64,000 nucleotides of DNA from Pseudomonas viridiflava (GCF_900601905.1 NZ_UWFA01000383.1:124001-188000), one strand, 5' to 3'. Counted from the first letter of the stretch, positions 37,011 through 46,779 are shown. The notes: generated by a model from the sequence alone, not told the origin. Numbers and translations are program-made.

Positions 37011-39386
37011 TTGGTAGAGTACGTAGTTTCCCTCGATAAGCTCGGCGTCCATGATGTGGAGCATGTGGGAGGCAAGAACGCATCCCTCGGCGAAATGATC
37101 AGCAACCTTGCAGGTGCTGGCGTTTCGGTGCCCGGTGGCTTCGCCACTACGGCTCAGGCCTACCGTGATTTCCTTGAGTTGAGTGGTCTGAACGATCAGA
37201 TCCACGCAGCTCTGGACGCTCTTGATGTCGACGATGTCAACGCTCTGGCCAGAACCGGTGCGCAGATTCGTCAGTGGATCATGGAAGCCGAGTTCCCCGA
37301 GAAGCTCAACGCCGAGATTCGCACTGCCTTTGCCGAGCTGTCGGCGGGTAATCCGAATCTGGCCGTTGCCGTGCGTTCTTCGGCCACCGCTGAAGACCTT
37401 CCGGACGCCTCCTTCGCCGGTCAGCAGGAAACCTTCCTTAATATCCGCGGCGTCGAGAACGTCATTCGTGCGGCCAAGGAAGTGTTCGCCTCGCTGTTCA
37501 ATGACCGGGCCATTTCCTACCGTGTGCACCAGGGTTTCGACCACAAGCTGGTAGCCCTGTCAGCGGGCGTACAGCGCATGGTCCGCTCCGAGACCGGTAC
37601 CGCTGGCGTGATGTTCACCCTCGATACTGAATCCGGTTTCCGCGACGTAGTGTTCATCACCGGTGCCTACGGCCTGGGTGAAACCGTGGTGCAGGGCGCG
37701 GTCAACCCTGACGAATTCTATGTCCACAAACACACCCTTGCCGCCGGGCGTCCAGCCATCCTGCGCCGCAATCTGGGCAGCAAGGCCATCAAGATGATTT
37801 ACGGCGACGAGGCCAAGGCCGGTCGTTCGGTGAAAACCGTTGATGTCGAGCCTGCCGAACGCGCCCGTTTCTGCCTGAGCGATGATGAAGTCGCGGAGTT
37901 GGCGAAGCAGGCGATGATCATCGAGAAGCACTACAAGGCGCCGATGGACATCGAGTGGGCCAAGGACGGTGACGACGGCAAGCTGTACATCGTGCAGGCG
38001 CGTCCTGAAACCGTGAAAAGCCGTGCCCAGGCCAACGTCATGGAGCGTTACCTGCTCAAGGAAACCGGCACGGTGCTGGTTGAAGGGCGAGCCATCGGCC
38101 AGCGCATCGGCGCAGGCAAGGTGCGGATCATCAAGGACGTCTCGGAAATGGACAAGGTCCAGCCCGGCGATGTGCTGGTGTCCGATATGACCGACCCGGA
38201 CTGGGAGCCGGTCATGAAGCGCGCCAGCGCCATTGTCACCAACCGTGGCGGTCGTACCTGCCATGCGGCGATCATTGCCCGTGAGCTTGGCATTCCAGCG
38301 GTGGTCGGTTGTGGCAATGCCACCCAGTTGCTTCAGGACGGGCAGGGCGTGACGGTTTCCTGTGCCGAAGGGGACACCGGCTATATCTTTGAGGGTGAAC
38401 TGGGCTTTGACATCAAGACCAACTCGGTCGATGCCATGCCCGAGCTGCCGTTCAAGATCATGATGAACGTCGGCAACCCGGACCGCGCCTTTGATTTTGC
38501 CCAGTTGCCCAACGCCGGCGTTGGCCTGGCGCGTCTGGAGTTCATCATCAACCGCATGATCGGCGTGCATCCCAAGGCGCTGCTTAACTACGACAGCCTG
38601 CCGCCGGACATCAAGGACAGCGTCGACAAGCGCATTGCCGGTTACGACGACCCAGTCGGCTTCTATGTCGAGAAACTGGTCGAAGGCATCAGCACGCTGG
38701 CAGCTGCCTTTACGCCGAAAAAGGTCATCGTGCGCCTGTCGGATTTCAAGTCCAACGAGTACGCCAACCTGATCGGCGGCAAGATGTACGAGCCCGAGGA
38801 AGAAAACCCGATGCTGGGCTTTCGTGGGGCTTCGCGTTACATCAGCGAAAACTTCCGTGATTGCTTCGAACTGGAGTGCCGCGCCCTCAAGCGTGTGCGC
38901 GAAGAGATGGGCCTGACCAACGTCGAAATCATGGTGCCGTTCGTTCGCACCCTGGGTGAAGCCAGTCAGGTGATTGATCTGCTGGCCGAGAATGGCCTGA
39001 AACGCGGCGAGAACGGTCTGCGCATCATCATGATGTGCGAGTTGCCCTCCAACGCGATTCTGGCCGAGGAGTTCCTTGAGTACTTTGACGGTTTCTCCAT
39101 CGGCTCCAACGACCTGACCCAGCTGACCCTGGGCCTGGATCGTGACTCCGGGGTCATCGCCCATCTGTTTGATGAGCGCAATCCGGCGGTCAAGAAGCTG
39201 CTGTCCAACGCCATTCAAGCCTGCAACAAAGCCGGTAAGTACATCGGCATCTGTGGCCAGGGCCCTTCCGATCACCCGGATCTGGCGCGCTGGCTGATGG
39301 ATCAAGGCATTGAGAGCGTTTCGTTGAACCCGGACTCCGTACTGGAAACCTGGTTCTTCCTGGCAGAAGCTCAAGCCCCTGTTTAA
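37011..39386 (+). CDS. ppsA: Phosphoenolpyruvate synthase PpsA
   Basis: A 791-residue PEP synthase, making PEP, AMP and phosphate from pyruvate and ATP. The N-terminal ATP-binding domain starts [14 protein letters not shown] and has [20 protein letters not shown]; the phosphohistidine domain has [21 protein letters not shown] with the swivelling His; the C-terminal TIM barrel has [20 protein letters not shown]. The start is a TTG at 37011 with GGAG eight bases upstream, giving the [13 protein letters not shown]-terminus known in P. aeruginosa (791 residues). It is regulated by PpsR and used in gluconeogenesis from pyruvate, including pyruvate formed by PrpB. Confidence 0.95.
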   Translation: MVEYVVSLDKLGVHDVEHVGGKNASLGEMISNLAGAGVSVPGGFATTAQAYRDFLELSGLNDQIHAALDALDVDDVNALARTGAQIRQWIMEAEFPEKLNAEIRTAFAELSAGNPNLAVAVRSSATAEDLPDASFAGQQETFLNIRGVENVIRAAKEVFASLFNDRAISYRVHQGFDHKLVALSAGVQRMVRSETGTAGVMFTLDTESGFRDVVFITGAYGLGETVVQGAVNPDEFYVHKHTLAAGRPAILRRNLGSKAIKMIYGDEAKAGRSVKTVDVEPAERARFCLSDDEVAELAKQAMIIEKHYKAPMDIEWAKDGDDGKLYIVQARPETVKSRAQANVMERYLLKETGTVLVEGRAIGQRIGAGKVRIIKDVSEMDKVQPGDVLVSDMTDPDWEPVMKRASAIVTNRGGRTCHAAIIARELGIPAVVGCGNATQLLQDGQGVTVSCAEGDTGYIFEGELGFDIKTNSVDAMPELPFKIMMNVGNPDRAFDFAQLPNAGVGLARLEFIINRMIGVHPKALLNYDSLPPDIKDSVDKRIAGYDDPVGFYVEKLVEGISTLAAAFTPKKVIVRLSDFKSNEYANLIGGKMYEPEEENPMLGFRGASRYISENFRDCFELECRALKRVREEMGLTNVEIMVPFVRTLGEASQVIDLLAENGLKRGENGLRIIMMCELPSNAILAEEFLEYFDGFSIGSNDLTQLTLGLDRDSGVIAHLFDERNPAVKKLLSNAIQACNKAGKYIGICGQGPSDHPDLARWLMDQGIESVSLNPDSVLETWFFLAEAQAPV

Positions 39387-39403
39387 GTTGATCTGATTGA
39401 GTG

Positions 39404-39440
39404 AAGCCCCATCTGCCTGTTCGGCAGATCGGGGCTTTTT
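39404..39440 (+). terminator. Intrinsic terminator of ppsA
   Basis: AAGCCCC-ATCTGCC / GGCAGAT-C-GGGGCTT hairpin with a 5-base loop, then TTTT. Confidence 0.9.
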
Positions 39441-39494
39441 CATGTTTACCCGGAACGGTTTTTCCCCAGGCCTTCCTTTTATCGTTTGAGCAAT

Positions 39495-40478
39495 ATGCAA
39501 AGCAGCAGCAATCTCTTTCCCGTGGCTTTGATCAGCGCAGAGCGTTGTGGCGATCTGATCGAAGACGTATACCGCCTCAAACCCGCCAACAGTCCCGACT
39601 ACAGTGTTGAAATCGCCGTGACCCGGCTCGGGCTCGTGGCGCAGCCTGACGTGCGCGGCGTGCCGGTCATTCTGCTGCACGGCAGCTTTTCCAACCGCCG
39701 CTTCTGGTATTCCCCCAAGGGTATCGGCATGGGCGCGTATCTGGCGCGTGCCGGGTTCGACGTATGGATCCCTGAAATGCGCGGGCATGGGCTGTCGGCG
39801 CGCAACCAGGCTTATCGGCAGAACCGGGTGGCCGATTACGCCCGCTACGACGTGCCCGCCATTGCCGCTTTTGTCTGTGAACAGAGCGGGCAGATCCCGC
39901 ACTGGATTGGCCATTCACTGGGCGGCACCACGCTGGCGGCGGCATTGGGCGGGCAGTCTCTGGGGCCTGAGTCAGCGGCCTCCGTCGCGATGTTTGGCAG
40001 CCAGGTCAGTCGCGATTACTGGCCTTTGAAAATTCCGCCCGTGCAATGGGCGGGGCGCGTGCTGCTCAAACCGTTCGAACATATCTCGGGGCCGCGCTTC
40101 AAACGCGGGCCGGAAGATGAGCCGATTGGCCTGGTACTCGAAAGCATGCGCTGGCATGGCCTGTTTGGTCGTTTTGGCGATCGGGAGACCGACTGGTGGG
40201 CTGGCTTGAGCAGCGTTACAGTTCCCGTGCTGGCGGTGGCGGCAATGGGCGATTTCCAGGACCCGGTGTGGGCGTGTCGCAAGCTTTTTGATCAGTTCGG
40301 CTCGCCGCAGCGCTCATTCGTTTGTCTGGGCCGCGAACAGGGTTTCAGCGAAGACTTCGATCACGTGCAGATGCTGGTCAGCAAGGGTGCCCAGCGTGAA
40401 GTCTGGCCGCTGGTTGAAGACTGGCTGAAACAGGGCGTTTTGCCTGTACCTGAGCTGTCGCAAGCGCAGATGGCGTAA
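39495..40478 (+). CDS. Alpha/beta hydrolase (lipase/esterase-like)
   Basis: A 327-residue alpha/beta hydrolase. After a helical start it has VILLHGSFSNRRFWYSPKGIG (oxyanion hole HG), the nucleophile elbow GHSLGGTTLAA, and a catalytic His in the C-terminal ...FDHVQMLVSKGAQ. In P. aeruginosa the gene at this place (PA1771) is annotated as a probable esterase/lipase, which supports the family call. Substrate unknown. ATG 39495 is chosen over a TTG nine bases upstream. Confidence 0.83.
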   Translation: MQSSSNLFPVALISAERCGDLIEDVYRLKPANSPDYSVEIAVTRLGLVAQPDVRGVPVILLHGSFSNRRFWYSPKGIGMGAYLARAGFDVWIPEMRGHGLSARNQAYRQNRVADYARYDVPAIAAFVCEQSGQIPHWIGHSLGGTTLAAALGGQSLGPESAASVAMFGSQVSRDYWPLKIPPVQWAGRVLLKPFEHISGPRFKRGPEDEPIGLVLESMRWHGLFGRFGDRETDWWAGLSSVTVPVLAVAAMGDFQDPVWACRKLFDQFGSPQRSFVCLGREQGFSEDFDHVQMLVSKGAQREVWPLVEDWLKQGVLPVPELSQAQMA

Positions 40479-40518
40479 GGGACTGGCCTCAGGGCATTTC
40501 AATGCGCACGGCTTGCAA

Positions 40519-40566
40519 CTAAGCTGTGACCCAGGTTTGCGAGCAGCCAGCTAAGCTGGGTCACAG
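40519..40566. promoter_or_regulatory. Inverted repeat upstream of the rraA-like gene
   Basis: A perfect 11-base inverted repeat, CTGTGACCCAG (40524-40534) and CTGGGTCACAG (40556-40566), each arm preceded by CTAAG, 32 bases apart. No T-run follows, so it is not a standard terminator. Confidence 0.5.
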
Positions 40567-40606
40567 TCAACCAAGCAACTGATCTTTCGCCTACAGGAGT
40601 TACGTC

Positions 40607-41095
40607 ATGCACTACATCACTCCGGATTTATGCGATGCCTACCCCGACCTGGTTCAGGTCGTGGAACCCATGTTCAGCAATTTCGGTGGCCGTGATTCGT
40701 TTGGCGGCGAGATCGTGACCGTCAAATGCTTCGAGGACAACTCCCGGGTCAAGGAACTGGCCGAGCTGGATGGCTCAGGCAAAGTGCTGGTGGTGGACGG
40801 CGGTGGGTCGCTGCGCTGCGCCTTGCTTGGCGACATGATTGCCGAGCGCGCAGCGCATAACGGCTGGCAAGGCGTGGTGATTTACGGCTGCGTTCGTGAC
40901 GTGGACATGCTGGCGCAGACCGACCTCGGTGTGCAGGCCCTGGCCAGCCATCCCTTGCGCTCCAACAGGCGCGGCGCGGGCGATCTGGACCTGGCGGTGA
41001 CCTTTGCCGGTGTGACGTTCCGCCCCGGCGAGTATGTGTATGCCGACAACAACGGCATTATCGTTTCGCCATCGCCTCTGAAAATGCCGGAATAA
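40607..41095 (+). CDS. rraA: RraA-like protein (RNase E regulator or HMG aldolase fold)
   Basis: A 162-residue RraA family protein: [36 protein letters not shown], then [37 protein letters not shown]. The length and sequence are those of RraA, which in E. coli binds RNase E and inhibits it; related proteins have 4-hydroxy-4-methyl-2-oxoglutarate or oxaloacetate aldolase activity, with the metal-ligand Asp in CVRDVD. From sequence I cannot tell which applies. Ribosome site CAGGAG. Located between the hydrolase and cmaX genes, like PA1772. Confidence 0.85.
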   Translation: MHYITPDLCDAYPDLVQVVEPMFSNFGGRDSFGGEIVTVKCFEDNSRVKELAELDGSGKVLVVDGGGSLRCALLGDMIAERAAHNGWQGVVIYGCVRDVDMLAQTDLGVQALASHPLRSNRRGAGDLDLAVTFAGVTFRPGEYVYADNNGIIVSPSPLKMPE

Positions 41096-41106
41096 GCGAA
41101 AGCCTG

Positions 41107-42102
41107 ATGTTCGATGAAGCAAACGCGCAGTGGGGGCTGGTTCATGCCCTCGTATTGGATGGTAAGGGTGGCGCGCGTTTCATCGCCCGCACCGAGCTTG
41201 ATTGCCTGCAGCTGGAGCCGGACGAAAGCGTCTGGCTGCATTGGGATCGCGGGCATCCTCAGACCCACAGCTGGCTGCGAACCGCCAGCGGTCTGAGTGA
41301 GTTCGCGTGCGACCTGCTGCTGGAGGAAAACACCCGGCCCCGCTTATTGCCGTTGCCGGATGAAAAGCTGCTGCTGTTTCTGCGCGGAGTGAACCTCAAT
41401 CCAGGTGCCGAGCCTGAGGACATGGTCTCGGTGCGGATCTTTGCAGCGGCGCAGCAAGTGATTTCCCTGCGACTGCGTCCATTGCGTGCCACTGACGAAC
41501 TCATCGAACAGCTTAATGAAGGCAAAGGCCCGAAAAACGCCTCTGAACTCATCCTCTATCTGGCTCAATTTCTGACCGACAAGGTCCAGGCGCTGGTCGG
41601 CGACCTCACCGAATCGGTGGATGAAGAGGAAGAAAAGATAGATGCCGACGAGCGGTATACCCCCGATCATGGGCAGATGCTGCACATCCGTCGCCGGGCT
41701 GCCGGGCTGCGTCGTTTTCTAGCACCGCAGCGGGATATTTATGGCCAGCTGAGTCGCAGCAAATTACCCTGGTTCGTCGAGGACGATGCTGACTACTGGA
41801 ACGAGCTCAACAACAGCCTGACGCGTTACCTGGAAGAGCTTGAACTGACCCGCGAGCGAGTGGGGCTGGTGCTTGAGTCCGAAGATAGACGTTTGCGCGA
41901 ACGCATGAATCGGACCATGTACCGCTTCGGGATCATCACTGGAATCTTCCTGCCGATGAGCTTTCTGACCGGGCTTTTGGGGATCAATGTGGGCGGCATT
42001 CCCGGCTCGTCCAGCCCTTACGGATTTCTCGTCGCCTGCGTGTTGATCGCAGGCGTGGCGCTGGGGCAATGGTGGCTGTTTAGACGGTTGCGTTGGGTGT
42101 GA
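41107..42102 (+). CDS. cmaX: CmaX, CorA-like transporter
   Basis: A 331-residue CorA/ZntB family membrane protein. A long cytoplasmic helical domain (1-260) with TDKVQALVGDLTESVDEEEEKID is followed by two C-terminal TM helices (about 272-292 and 306-325); the loop motif is GIN (in LLGINVGGIPG) in place of the GMN of CorA, closer to ZntB-type proteins. The ion is not known. From P. aeruginosa, cmaX is the first of the genes upstream of sigX and is under SigX control. It starts 11 bases after the rraA-like gene. Confidence 0.88.
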   Translation: MFDEANAQWGLVHALVLDGKGGARFIARTELDCLQLEPDESVWLHWDRGHPQTHSWLRTASGLSEFACDLLLEENTRPRLLPLPDEKLLLFLRGVNLNPGAEPEDMVSVRIFAAAQQVISLRLRPLRATDELIEQLNEGKGPKNASELILYLAQFLTDKVQALVGDLTESVDEEEEKIDADERYTPDHGQMLHIRRRAAGLRRFLAPQRDIYGQLSRSKLPWFVEDDADYWNELNNSLTRYLEELELTRERVGLVLESEDRRLRERMNRTMYRFGIITGIFLPMSFLTGLLGINVGGIPGSSSPYGFLVACVLIAGVALGQWWLFRRLRWV

Positions 42103-42202
42103 CAAGTGCGTTTATGATGTCGGCGTCGAAGGGGTGTGTGACTCGTGCAGAACTGGTCGCGTCTTTCAGTGACGTTACGTGAAGTGGTTATGCGAGGGGC
42201 AT

Positions 42203-42451
42203 ATGCACGATCCGTTTGAAGAATCTTTACGCGACATGCTCAATTCTTCATCCTCCAGCCGGGATGATGATGCGTGCCTGGGGCGAGTACTGAAAACCGC
42301 CAATCGCCAGGTGGGCGCGGGTGTGTTGTTCAGTCTGCTGGGGCGCTGGTCGGAGGCGATGATGATCGCCTTGAATAATGGCTCAGCTCACGTGGCACCG
42401 GTTTCGCGTCGCAAAAATTCTACCGCTCGTCTTGTTGATAAGGCTGATTGA
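42203..42451 (+). CDS. crfX: CrfX, small protein
   Basis: An 82-residue protein starting MHDPFEESLRDMLNSSSSSRDDDACLGRVLKTANRQVGAG, with a short hydrophobic helix (about 36-56). It matches CrfX of P. aeruginosa, encoded just upstream of cmpX. No function is known; because it lies between two membrane protein genes and two bases before cmpX, it may act with CmpX. Ribosome site GAGGGG. Confidence 0.88.
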   Translation: MHDPFEESLRDMLNSSSSSRDDDACLGRVLKTANRQVGAGVLFSLLGRWSEAMMIALNNGSAHVAPVSRRKNSTARLVDKAD

Positions 42452-42453
42452 AA

Positions 42454-43278
42454 ATGGAATTGGATCTCTGGACTCAGAGTCTGGTTGCCGCAATGACTGC
42501 ATTGTGGACCAAAGTAGCGAATTTCATCCCTAACCTGTTCGGCGCCCTCGTAGTGGTGCTGTTGGGTTTCGTCGTGGCCAAGTTGCTCGACACACTGTTG
42601 TCCAAATTACTTGCCAAATTGGGCCTTGATCGCCTGATGGCGGGCACCGGTCTGACCAAGTTGATCAGCCGCGCCGGCATTCAGGTGCCTATTTCAACGC
42701 TGATCGGCAAGATTGTTTACTGGTTCGTGCTGCTGATTTTTCTGGTTTCGGCTGCAGAGTCGTTAGGGCTGGAGCGTGTTTCCGCGACGCTGGACATGCT
42801 GGCGCTGTATCTGCCTAAAGTATTCGGCGCGGCGCTGGTGCTGCTGGTCGGTGTATTGTTGGCGCAATTGGTCAATGGTCTGGTGCGCGGCGCTGCCGAA
42901 GGCGTCGGGCTGGATTACTCGGCAGGGCTGGGGCGTATCGCCCAAGGCCTGGTGATCATCATCAGTATTTCGGTGGCGATCAGTCAGCTTGAGGTCAAGA
43001 CCGACCTGCTGAACCACGTGATTGTCATAGGTTTGATTACCGTTGGTCTGGCAATTGCCCTGGCCATGGGGCTGGGAAGCCGTGAATTGGCCGGGCAGAT
43101 ACTGGCAGGAATTTATGTGCGGGAGTTGTATCAGGTTGGGCAACAAGTGCGTGTTGACGATGTCGAAGGCCAGATCGAAGAAATTGGTACGGTGAAAACC
43201 ACTCTGCTGACCGAGGAGGGGGAGTTGATTTCATTGTCCAACCGAATCCTTCTGGAGCAGCGAGTGAGCAGCCGTTAA
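42454..43278 (+). CDS. cmpX: CmpX, mechanosensitive channel-like protein
   Basis: A 274-residue inner-membrane protein with about five TM helices (N-terminal pair 12-35, others 80-190) and a C-terminal soluble part, LAGIYVRELYQVGQQVRVDDVEGQIEEIGTVKTTLLT, that matches the beta domain of MscS-like proteins. CmpX of P. aeruginosa affects membrane fluidity, c-di-GMP levels and SigX activity. The ATG at 42454 is two bases after the crfX stop; a TTG six bases upstream is the alternative. Confidence 0.9.
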   Translation: MELDLWTQSLVAAMTALWTKVANFIPNLFGALVVVLLGFVVAKLLDTLLSKLLAKLGLDRLMAGTGLTKLISRAGIQVPISTLIGKIVYWFVLLIFLVSAAESLGLERVSATLDMLALYLPKVFGAALVLLVGVLLAQLVNGLVRGAAEGVGLDYSAGLGRIAQGLVIIISISVAISQLEVKTDLLNHVIVIGLITVGLAIALAMGLGSRELAGQILAGIYVRELYQVGQQVRVDDVEGQIEEIGTVKTTLLTEEGELISLSNRILLEQRVSSR

Positions 43279-43364
43279 GCGGCGAACCTGCTACTCTATG
43301 CCGCCAGGAATTACCGGACCCCGGGCCGTGGCGGCCAATGACCTGACTGTCGGCACGACTTGTT

Positions 43365-43955
43365 TTGAATAACGCTCAACCGCTAACGATGCGCTACGAC
43401 CCCCGCGAGCTCTCTGATGAGGAGCTGGTTGCGCGGGCGCATGTCGAGCTTTTTCACGTGACGCGAGCTTACGAAGAGCTGATGCGTCGCTACCAGCGAA
43501 CACTTTTTAACGTCTGTGCACGTTATTTAGGGAACGATCGTGACGCTGACGATGTCTGTCAGGAAGTGATGCTTAAGGTGTTGTACGGCTTGAAGAATTT
43601 CGAGGGTAAATCGAAATTCAAAACCTGGCTCTACAGCATCACTTATAACGAATGCATCACGCAGTACAGAAAGGAACGGCGTAAGCGTCGCTTGATGGAC
43701 GCTTTGAGTCTGGATCCACTTGAGGAAGCGTCGGAAGAAAAGACGCCAAAACCTGAAGAACGGGGTGGGCTCGATCGCTGGCTGGTGTATGTGAACCCGA
43801 TCGATCGGGAGATTCTGGTACTGCGATTCGTCGCAGAACTGGAATTCCAAGAGATCGCAGACATCATGCACATGGGCTTGAGCGCAACGAAAATGCGCTA
43901 CAAGCGGGCTTTAGATAAATTACGTGAGAAATTTGCGGGCATTACCGAAACTTAA
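43365..43955 (+). CDS. sigX: SigX, ECF sigma factor
   Basis: A 196-residue ECF sigma factor. Region 2 is LFNVCARYLGNDRDADDVCQEVMLKVLYGLKNFEGKSKFKTWLYSITYNECI (about 47-105), region 4 is RFVAELEFQEIADIMHMGLSATKMRYKRALDKLREKFAG. It is very close to P. aeruginosa SigX. It drives oprF expression and a cell-envelope and fatty-acid regulon, and has no obvious anti-sigma factor gene beside it. The start is TTG at 43365, which gives the same 196-residue length as in P. aeruginosa; a MRYDPRELS start is also in frame. Confidence 0.94.
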   Translation: MNNAQPLTMRYDPRELSDEELVARAHVELFHVTRAYEELMRRYQRTLFNVCARYLGNDRDADDVCQEVMLKVLYGLKNFEGKSKFKTWLYSITYNECITQYRKERRKRRLMDALSLDPLEEASEEKTPKPEERGGLDRWLVYVNPIDREILVLRFVAELEFQEIADIMHMGLSATKMRYKRALDKLREKFAGITET

Positions 43956-43981
43956 CTCGGTGCAAATATCTCTAACGAGCA

Positions 43982-44003
43982 GGCAAGTTCTGATAGACTT
44001 GCC
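43982..44003 (+). promoter_or_regulatory. Hairpin between sigX and oprF
   Basis: GGCAAGT / ACTTGCC, 8-base loop, no T-run. It lies in the 107-base leader of oprF, downstream of sigX. It may be a weak terminator or a part of the oprF 5' region. Confidence 0.45.
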
Positions 44004-44062
44004 GACGAGTTGTCCCCGGATATGTGGGACTGCTTTACAATCACCAGATGGGGATTTAACGG

Positions 44063-45097
44063 ATGAAACTGAAAAACACCTTGGGCTTGGCCATTGGTAC
44101 TATTGTTGCCGCGGCATCTTTCGGCGCTCTGGCTCAAGGCCAAGGCGCAGTCGAAATCGAAGGCTTCGCCAAGAAAGAGTACTACGACAGCGCCCGTAAC
44201 TTTAAAAACGACGGCAACCTGTTCGGCGGCTCCGTAGGCTACTTCCTGACTGACGACGTTGAAGTACGTCTGGGTTACGACGAAGTCCACAACGTGCGTA
44301 GCGACAGCGGTAAGAACATCAAGGGCTCGAACACAGCTCTGGACGCTCTGTACCACTTCAACAACCCGGGCGACATGCTGCGTCCGTACGTTTCGGCTGG
44401 TTTCTCTGACCAAAGCATCGGTCAAGATGCTCGTGGCGGCCGTAACGGTTCCACTTTCGCCAACGTTGGCGGCGGTGCCAAGCTCTACTTCACTGACAAC
44501 TTCTATGCCCGTGCTGGCGTTGAAGCTCAGTACAACATCGACCAAGGCGACACCGAGTGGGCTCCAAGCGTCGGTATCGGCGTAAACTTCGGTGGCGGCT
44601 CCAAGAAAGTTGAAGCAGCACCAGCTCCAGTAGCTGAAGTGTGCTCCGACAGCGACAACGATGGCGTGTGCGACAACGTCGACAAGTGCCCGGACACCCC
44701 AGCCAACGTTACCGTTGACGCTGATGGCTGCCCAGCAGTTGCTGAAGTTGTACGTGTTGAGCTGGACGTGAAGTTCGATTTCGACAAATCCGTAGTCAAG
44801 CCTAACAGCTACGGCGACATCAAGAACCTCGCTGACTTCATGCAACAGTACCCATCCACCACCACCACTGTTGAAGGTCACACTGACTCCGTCGGTCCTG
44901 ACGCTTACAACCAGAAACTGTCCGAGCGTCGTGCAAACGCCGTTAAACAGGTTCTGGTTAACCAGTACGGTGTTGGCGCTAGCCGCGTAAACTCGGTTGG
45001 TTATGGCGAATCCCGTCCAGTTGCTGACAACGCAACTGACGCTGGCCGCGCTGTAAACCGTCGCGTAGAAGCTGAAGTTGAAGCACAAGCTAAGTAA
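44063..45097 (+). CDS. oprF: OprF, major outer-membrane porin (OmpA family)
   Basis: A 344-residue protein. Signal peptide (1-24, cut after GALA), N-terminal eight-stranded barrel (about 25-185), a short Ala/Pro-rich linker EAAPAPVAEV, a Cys-containing thrombospondin type 3-like loop (CSDSDNDGVCDNVDKCPDTPANVTVDADGC), and a C-terminal OmpA domain that binds peptidoglycan (KFDFDKSVVKPNSYGDIKNLADFM, then VEGHTDSVGPDAYNQKLSERRANAV). It gives envelope integrity and slow porin function. It is cotranscribed in part with sigX and has its own promoters. Confidence 0.97.
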   Translation: MKLKNTLGLAIGTIVAAASFGALAQGQGAVEIEGFAKKEYYDSARNFKNDGNLFGGSVGYFLTDDVEVRLGYDEVHNVRSDSGKNIKGSNTALDALYHFNNPGDMLRPYVSAGFSDQSIGQDARGGRNGSTFANVGGGAKLYFTDNFYARAGVEAQYNIDQGDTEWAPSVGIGVNFGGGSKKVEAAPAPVAEVCSDSDNDGVCDNVDKCPDTPANVTVDADGCPAVAEVVRVELDVKFDFDKSVVKPNSYGDIKNLADFMQQYPSTTTTVEGHTDSVGPDAYNQKLSERRANAVKQVLVNQYGVGASRVNSVGYGESRPVADNATDAGRAVNRRVEAEVEAQAK

Positions 45098-45123
45098 TTA
45101 GCCTGCTTCCCTCGCTTCAATAG

Positions 45124-45150
45124 AAGAGCCCGGCACATGCCGGGCTTTTC
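45124..45150 (+). terminator. Intrinsic terminator of oprF
   Basis: GAGCCCGGCA / TGCCGGGCTT hairpin with a T-rich end (TTTTCTTT). Confidence 0.9.
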
Positions 45151-45364
45151 TTTGCCTGCGATTTGACCACTCCCCATTCGTACGGCTTCAGCCGCGAGCG
45201 ATATTGCGGCCGAAAAATCTTGATTGAATGTCCCGGCCTCTCGCGTCTAAAGCCGCATCCTACGGATCCTGCGGCCCTGTGCCTTGTCGTAGGGGGGATG
45301 GCCGACACGGGCGGGTTTCGCAAAGATCGCTATCGCGGCCTCGCGTGGAACAGTCCAAGACGTC

Positions 45365-45370
45365 TATAAT
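45365..45370 (+). promoter_or_regulatory. -10 box of the pyrD promoter
   Basis: TATAAT, perfect consensus, 40 bases before the pyrD ATG. The -35 region has no good match. Confidence 0.5.
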
Positions 45371-45409
45371 TGCCGCCCTGAATTCAGCTTTTCACGAGCC
45401 ACGCCTCCC

Positions 45410-46435
45410 ATGTATAACCTGGCCCGCCAGTTACTGTTCAAACTCTCCCCGGAAACCTCACACGACCTGTCGCTGGATCTGATCGGCGCGGGTGGTCGGC
45501 TAGGCCTCAACGGTCTGTTGAGCAAGGCACCCGCGCGTTTGCCGGTCACTGTCATGGGGCTGGACTTCCCTAATCCAGTCGGTCTTGCCGCCGGGCTGGA
45601 TAAAAATGGCGCAGCCATTGATGGTTTTGCCCAGTTGGGCTTTGGCTTTGTTGAAATCGGAACCGTCACGCCGCGTCCACAACCGGGTAATCCCAAGCCG
45701 CGTATTTTTCGACTGCCTCATGCCGAGGCGATCATCAATCGCATGGGGTTCAACAATCTCGGGGTTGATAACCTGCTGACTCGCGTCCAGGCAGCCAGTT
45801 ACAAAGGCATCCTGGGGATCAATATCGGCAAGAATTTCGATACGCCGGTGGAGCGCGCCGTAGACGACTACCTGATCTGCCTGGACAAGGTCTACGCCCA
45901 CGCCAGCTACGTCACGGTGAACGTCAGCTCGCCCAACACCCCTGGCCTGCGCAGCCTGCAGTTTGGTGACTCGCTCAAACAGTTGCTTGAAGCATTGCGG
46001 GTGCGTCAGGAGGCGCTGACTGAACTGCACGGCAAGCGCGTGCCGCTGGCCATCAAGATTGCGCCGGACATGACCGATGAAGAGACTGTGCTGGTTGCCG
46101 CTGCGCTGATCGAGTCGGGTATGGATGCAGTGATTGCCACCAACACCACCCTCAGCCGTGAAGGTGTTGAAGGGTTGCCGCATGCTGATGAGGCAGGCGG
46201 TTTGTCGGGTGCCCCGGTTCGCGAGAAGAGCACTCATACAGTGAAAGTTCTTGCCGCTGAGCTGGCGGGGCGCATGCCTATCATCGCCGCAGGCGGGATC
46301 ACAGAGGGCAGGCACGCGGCTGAGAAAATCGCCGCGGGCGCGAGTCTGGTACAGATCTACTCGGGCTTCATCTATAAGGGGCCGGCGCTGATTCGTCAGT
46401 CAGTGGATGCCATTGCGGGGATGCCGCGAGCCTGA
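45410..46435 (+). CDS. pyrD: Dihydroorotate dehydrogenase (quinone), class 2
   Basis: A 341-residue membrane-associated flavoenzyme, oxidising dihydroorotate with quinone in pyrimidine synthesis. It has the N-terminal amphipathic helix [65 protein letters not shown], the catalytic Ser region [11 protein letters not shown], and the FMN-site [30 protein letters not shown]. The Ser and length are those of class 2 enzymes. Confidence 0.96.
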   Translation: MYNLARQLLFKLSPETSHDLSLDLIGAGGRLGLNGLLSKAPARLPVTVMGLDFPNPVGLAAGLDKNGAAIDGFAQLGFGFVEIGTVTPRPQPGNPKPRIFRLPHAEAIINRMGFNNLGVDNLLTRVQAASYKGILGINIGKNFDTPVERAVDDYLICLDKVYAHASYVTVNVSSPNTPGLRSLQFGDSLKQLLEALRVRQEALTELHGKRVPLAIKIAPDMTDEETVLVAAALIESGMDAVIATNTTLSREGVEGLPHADEAGGLSGAPVREKSTHTVKVLAAELAGRMPIIAAGGITEGRHAAEKIAAGASLVQIYSGFIYKGPALIRQSVDAIAGMPRA

Positions 46436-46456
46436 AGGGTGTTCAGTCATAAAAAA

Positions 46457-46477
46457 GGGGTTCCATAAGGAACCCCT
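46457..46477. terminator. Hairpin between pyrD and rmf
   Basis: AGGGGTTCC / GGAACCCCT hairpin with a 4-base loop, preceded by an A-run. It would work best for minus-strand transcripts (rmf), giving a T-run there. Confidence 0.65.
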
Positions 46478-46563
46478 GGGCTTTACGCCCGGCGCCCGGA
46501 TGGGACGCTTCTGGTTTGATCGTTGTTCAAAAATTTTGATGGACTGGTCGGAAAGTTACCTGA

Positions 46564-46779
46564 TCATCCGACCGCGTGAAGTTCGTTGAGTCTGTGGATT
46601 CCCGCAGTGCCGGTCATACCGTCCCAGTTGTCGCCACGTCCTTCTCGCCAGCCATTGATCCAGGCTTGGCGCACTGACGGTAGAGTAAAAGGGCAAAGCT
46701 CACGGGATTTGCCATGAACACCAAATTGATATCCGCGTAAAAATGCTCTTTCCAACGGATCACGCTTAAGTCTTCTCAT
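46564..46779 (-). CDS. rmf: Ribosome modulation factor Rmf
   Basis: A 71-residue basic protein: MRRLKRDPLERAFLRGYQFGVHGKSRELCPF, then VRQAWINGWREGRGDNWDGM. Rmf binds the 30S subunit and drives ribosome dimerisation into inactive 100S particles in stationary phase. The Cys in LCPF and the WxxGWREG pattern are typical. The long upstream region (more than 500 bases to rlmKL) includes the leader described separately. Confidence 0.95.
   Translation of the reverse strand: MRRLKRDPLERAFLRGYQFGVHGKSRELCPFTLPSVRQAWINGWREGRGDNWDGMTGTAGIHRLNELHAVG

Larger units (their letters stand above)
45098..45409. other. Intergenic region between oprF and pyrD
   Basis: 312 bases. It holds the oprF terminator, two degenerate palindromic stretches (around 45180-45215 and 45250-45275, the latter GCCGCA/TGCGGC), and the pyrD -10 box TATAAT at 45365. 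No gene seen. Confidence 0.5.

Noticed and set aside
37560..39914. 784-codon open frame on the minus strand opposite ppsA and the start of the hydrolase gene
   Set aside because: It overlaps an unambiguous PEP synthase gene, has no recognisable domain and has the composition of a reverse-strand shadow in GC-rich DNA.
43952..45088. 378-codon open frame on the minus strand opposite oprF
   Set aside because: OprF covers the same bases with a clear signal peptide and OmpA domain; the antisense translation is Val/Ala/Ser repetitive without family features.
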